The notes under the pieces are model-generated. The model worked only from the letters and a program-made list of their open reading frames with translations. It was not told the DNA's origin and made no database searches. Both the position numbers and the translations under genes were made by a program. Of a stretch of 64,000 nucleotides of DNA, positions 60,981 to 64,000 are shown piece after piece. How positions within the stretch are numbered: position 1 is the first letter of the stretch; the number at the start of each line of letters is the position of its first letter. This DNA is from Clostridia bacterium (GTDB lineage Bacteria; Bacillota; Clostridia; Oscillospirales; CAG-272): NCBI GenBank assembly GCA_017631085.1, contig JAGBTY010000017.1, forward strand, positions 1 to 64,000, written 5' to 3'.

Positions 60981-62987
60981 ATGGCAACACAAAGCAAAGC
61001 TGCCCCCAAAAAATATAACGACCAAAGTATAAAAGCTCTAAAGGGCGCAGACAGAGTACGAAAGCGTCCCGCCGTCATATTTGGCTCAGACGGACTTGAG
61101 GGCTGTGAGCACTCATTCTTCGAGATACTTTCAAACTCGGTAGACGAAGCAAGAGAAGGTCACGGAAGCCTTATAACCGTTACTTACTTTAACGACCATT
61201 CAATAAAGGTGGAAGACCGAGGACGAGGCGTTCCTCTCGGATATAACGAGGCGGAAAAACGCTGGAACTGGGATCTTATATACTGTGAGCTTTACGCAGG
61301 AGGAAAGTACGACAATAATAATGGCTCATCTGCTTACGAATTTTCTCTCGGACTTAACGGTCTCGGTGCTTGCGCTACGCAGTATAGCTCTGAATTTATG
61401 GACGTTTATTCCTACGACGGTGTGAACGAATCCAAGATCTCCTTTAAAAAGGGAGAACCTATATCGGAACTTGCAGTAAGACCTCTTGAAAAAAATGAGA
61501 GAAGAACGGGAACTGTTATTTACTGGCGTCCTGACCTTGAGGTCTTTACCGATATAAAGATACCTCACGAGTTTTTCAAGGAGACTATAAAACGTCAGTC
61601 GGTGGTAAACGCCGGTATTAGCTTCTGTCTTAAGATACAGCAGAATGACGGTTCATTCAGCGAGGAGACATTCCTTTATGAAAACGGTATTTCTGACTAT
61701 ATCACCGAGCTTGCGGGAAATACGGCAATGACCGCTCCTGTTCTTTGGCATCTTGAAACACAGGGAAGAGACAGAGCCGACAAGGACGAATATAAGCTCA
61801 AAGCAGACTTCTCTTTCTGCGTTTCAAATACAGTAAACGCACTTGAGTATTATCATAACTCAAGCTTTCTTGAATACGGCGGCTCTCCCGATAAGGCAGT
61901 AAAGGTCGCTTTCGTATATGCTCTTGACAAATATATGAAGTCTCAAGGTAAATACAATAAAAATGAATCCAAAATTACCTTTGCCGACGTCTCCGATTGT
62001 TTGCTTCTCGTAATAAACAGTCTCTCAACCATGACTTCTTACGAAAACCAGACTAAGAAGGCAATAAACAATAGCTTTATATACGAAGCAATGACCGATT
62101 TTCTTAAGAAAAATCTTGAGGTTTATTTTATTGAAAATCCCACCGCCGCAGAGACCTTTGCAAATCAGGTACTTGTAAACAAAAGAAGCCGTGAAAGTGC
62201 GGAATCACAAAGACTTAACATAAAAAAGAAGTTGACCGGAACTCTCGATATCGCAAACAGAGTTGAAAAATTCGTCAATTGCCGTTCTAAAGATCCGAAT
62301 ATCAGAGAGCTTTATATAGTTGAGGGAGATTCAGCTCTTACTTCTTGTAAACTTGGAAGAAACTCTGAATATCAAGCAATAATTCCCGTAAGAGGAAAAA
62401 CCCTTAACTGTATGAAGAGCACCTATGAAAAGATATTTAAGAGCGATATCATAACAGACCTTCTTCGTGTTATCGGTTGCGGAGTTGAGATAAATGGAAA
62501 GGTAAAGGGTGACCTTGCCGCCTTTGATATGAGTCTTCTTCGATGGTCTAAAATAATAATCTGTACTGATGCAGACGAGGACGGATTCCAGATAAGAACA
62601 CTGCTTCTCACTTTGTTTTATAGGCTTCTTCCCACACTTTTGAAGGAGGGAAAGGTATTTATTGCCGAGTCACCTTTGTTTGAGATAACCACCTCAAAGG
62701 ACAAGATATACTTTGCTTATAACGAATTTGAAAAGGCAGAGATACTTAAAAAGCTTGAAGGACAAAAGTATACCATACAGCGTTCAAAGGGACTTGGTGA
62801 GAATGAGCCTGACATGATGTGGCAGACTACCATGAATCCCGCAACAAGAAGACTCATTTCGGTAACACCTACCGATGCGGCTCTTACAGAAGAAATTTTT
62901 GACACCCTTCTCGGAGATAATCTTCCCGCAAGAAAAGAATTTATCTCTCTTCACGGAAACGAATACATGAGGGATGCCGATATATAA
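60981..62987 (+). CDS. Divergent type IIA topoisomerase subunit B (GyrB/ParE-like)
   Basis: A 668-residue protein with the full B-subunit layout: GHKL ATPase (EILSNSVDEAREG, DRGRGVP, GLNGLGAC for the usual GLHGVGA), transducer domain, Toprim domain (IVEGDSALTSCKLGRN for EGDSAGGSAKQGRD; DADEDGFQIRTLL) and the GyrB C-terminal QRSKGLGEN. Catalytic acidic residues are kept, but many positions that are nearly fixed in GyrB and ParE differ. It belongs to the second, divergent GyrB-like group found in some Clostridia. The A subunit is not adjacent: aspS follows directly. Its real role, such as decatenation with a distant partner, is unknown. Confidence 0.85.
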   Translation: MATQSKAAPKKYNDQSIKALKGADRVRKRPAVIFGSDGLEGCEHSFFEILSNSVDEAREGHGSLITVTYFNDHSIKVEDRGRGVPLGYNEAEKRWNWDLIYCELYAGGKYDNNNGSSAYEFSLGLNGLGACATQYSSEFMDVYSYDGVNESKISFKKGEPISELAVRPLEKNERRTGTVIYWRPDLEVFTDIKIPHEFFKETIKRQSVVNAGISFCLKIQQNDGSFSEETFLYENGISDYITELAGNTAMTAPVLWHLETQGRDRADKDEYKLKADFSFCVSNTVNALEYYHNSSFLEYGGSPDKAVKVAFVYALDKYMKSQGKYNKNESKITFADVSDCLLLVINSLSTMTSYENQTKKAINNSFIYEAMTDFLKKNLEVYFIENPTAAETFANQVLVNKRSRESAESQRLNIKKKLTGTLDIANRVEKFVNCRSKDPNIRELYIVEGDSALTSCKLGRNSEYQAIIPVRGKTLNCMKSTYEKIFKSDIITDLLRVIGCGVEINGKVKGDLAAFDMSLLRWSKIIICTDADEDGFQIRTLLLTLFYRLLPTLLKEGKVFIAESPLFEITTSKDKIYFAYNEFEKAEILKKLEGQKYTIQRSKGLGENEPDMMWQTTMNPATRRLISVTPTDAALTEEIFDTLLGDNLPARKEFISLHGNEYMRDADI

Positions 62988-63023
62988 AAATTTGTAAAAA
63001 TCAACATTTGAAAGGACAGAAAA

Positions 63024-64000
63024 ATGGCAGAATTTTTGACAGCAAATGATAAAAGAACACATCTTTGCGCGTGTCTCGGTAATGAAAACGTAGGCGAAAA
63101 AGTATGTGTTATGGGTTGGGTACAAAAGCAGAGAGACCTTGGTTCTCTTATATTCATTGACCTTCGTGACAGAACGGGAATCGTTCAGCTTGCTTTTGAC
63201 GACACCACAGACAGAGAAATTTTCGAAAAGGCATTCGGCGTCAGAGCGGAATTCGTTCTTCTCGCAAAGGGTGTAGTCCGCAGAAGAGGTGAGGGTGCTA
63301 TCAACACCACGATCCCCACAGGAGAGATCGAAATTGCGGTAGACGAACTTAAGGTTCTTGCTTCAGCTCAAACCCCTCCATTCGAAATAGTAGAAAACAG
63401 TAACGTAAACGCAGAGCTTCGTCTCCGTCACAGATATCTTGATCTTCGTCGTCCCGATATGCAGAGAAACATCATAGCTCGTTCGAGAATAGGAAAGATC
63501 GCGAGAGACTACTACGCTGAAAACGGATTCGTTGACATTGAAACCCCTAACCTTTGTAAGCCTACTCCCGAAGGAGCAAGAGACTATCTCGTTCCTTCAA
63601 GAGTTCACAAGGGAAAATTCTATGCTCTTCCTCAATCTCCCCAGCTTTACAAGCAGCTCCTTATGGTATCCGGATTTGACAGATATTTTCAGATCGCCCG
63701 TTGTTTCAGAGACGAAGACCTGAGAGCTGACCGTCAGCCTGAATTTACACAGATAGATACCGAAATGTCCTTCGTTACCGCAGATGACGTAATGAAGATG
63801 CACGAGGGATTCTTAAAGAGACTTTTCCGCGAGTACTTCGGACGTGAGCTTGAGGGCGATTTCATTCGTATGCCTTATGCCGAAGCTATGGAAAGATTTG
63901 GATCTGATAAGCCCGATATAAGATTCGGATATGAGCTTACTAACCTTTCAGATCTTCTTGCAGGATGTGAATTTAAGGTATTCGCAGGCGCTATCGAGAA
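63024..64000 (+). CDS. aspS: Aspartyl-tRNA synthetase, N-terminal part (cut by window end)
   Basis: The first 325 codons are visible: an OB-fold anticodon domain (about 1-115, with MGWVQKQRDLGSLIFIDLRDR), then the start of the class II core, with FVDIETPNLCKPTPEGARDYLVPSRV and the motif 2 block YFQIARCFRDEDLRADRQPEFTQIDTEMSF. A GAAAGGA lies eight bases before the ATG. The rest, including the bacterial insertion domain, lies beyond the window. Confidence 0.95.
   Translation, partial: MAEFLTANDKRTHLCACLGNENVGEKVCVMGWVQKQRDLGSLIFIDLRDRTGIVQLAFDDTTDREIFEKAFGVRAEFVLLAKGVVRRRGEGAINTTIPTGEIEIAVDELKVLASAQTPPFEIVENSNVNAELRLRHRYLDLRRPDMQRNIIARSRIGKIARDYYAENGFVDIETPNLCKPTPEGARDYLVPSRVHKGKFYALPQSPQLYKQLLMVSGFDRYFQIARCFRDEDLRADRQPEFTQIDTEMSFVTADDVMKMHEGFLKRLFREYFGRELEGDFIRMPYAEAMERFGSDKPDIRFGYELTNLSDLLAGCEFKVFAGAIE

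Noticed and set aside
1..64000. tRNA, rRNA, CRISPR array, transposase or prophage genes
   Set aside because: Intergenic regions were read on both strands and none was recognised; a tRNAscan and an IS search would be decisive.

Overview
The window is 64 kb of chromosome from a low-to-mid GC Gram-positive anaerobe, most likely an uncultured gut member of the class Clostridia (Bacillota). Support for this: T-box leaders before cysE-cysS and thrS, a DUF6514 protein, mini-RNase III, a DUF1385 protein, bacillus-type parS sites beside parA/parB, BspA-type leucine-rich repeats on a lipoprotein, and strong Shine-Dalgarno sequences. Fourteen promoters could be read by eye and all have exactly 17 bases between the -35 and -10 hexamers. 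I cannot place it below class. I saw no tRNA, rRNA, CRISPR array, transposase or prophage.

Left part (1-21 kb). A secreted protein cut by the window edge is followed by a DUF1385 membrane protein with a lipoprotein, a 5'-truncated calcium-type P-type ATPase, a DUF6514 gene and ileS. The ileS product has a rearranged HIGH motif (GIHH). Next come a very large MacB/FtsX-type ABC fusion, an AraC regulator, a YmdB phosphodiesterase / mini-RNase III / cyclophilin run, citrate synthase, a divergent ribbon-helix-helix/SLOG gene pair, and minus-strand genes for a CE7 esterase, a CDF metal transporter and an MBOAT acyltransferase.

Middle (21-42 kb, almost all minus strand). A ComM-type ATPase heads an operon with three consecutive M42 aminopeptidases and a methionine-gamma-lyase-like PLP enzyme. 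It is followed by KDG kinase and KDPG aldolase, an RfbH dehydratase with a YerE-like ThDP enzyme (a branched deoxysugar signature), a T-box controlled cysE-cysS operon, and a long transport/salvage operon: two tandem NSS symporters, two tandem PnuC-like transporters, a cytoplasmic sialidase-like protein and an RluA pseudouridine synthase.

Right part (42-64 kb, all plus strand). glyA, mgsA and T-box/thrS lead into the origin-type block mnmG-rsmG-parA-[70-aa ORF]-parB with two perfect parS sites, so this end is probably near the replication origin. serS, an unknown membrane protein and rarA follow, then a complete GldA/GldF/GldG/DUF4340 ABC-2 export system, an esterase, a divergent GyrB/ParE-like protein and the start of aspS.

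Most noteworthy: a 70-residue ORF between parA and parB that carries only a ParB-type ParA-interaction box; the GIHH ileS; the ATPase truncated exactly at its PEGLP motif; a 102-residue tandem duplication in the ABC fusion; a dispersed palindromic repeat with at least five copies; and a promoter-level similarity between the two ABC loci. Nothing here is an obvious new defence or mobile system.
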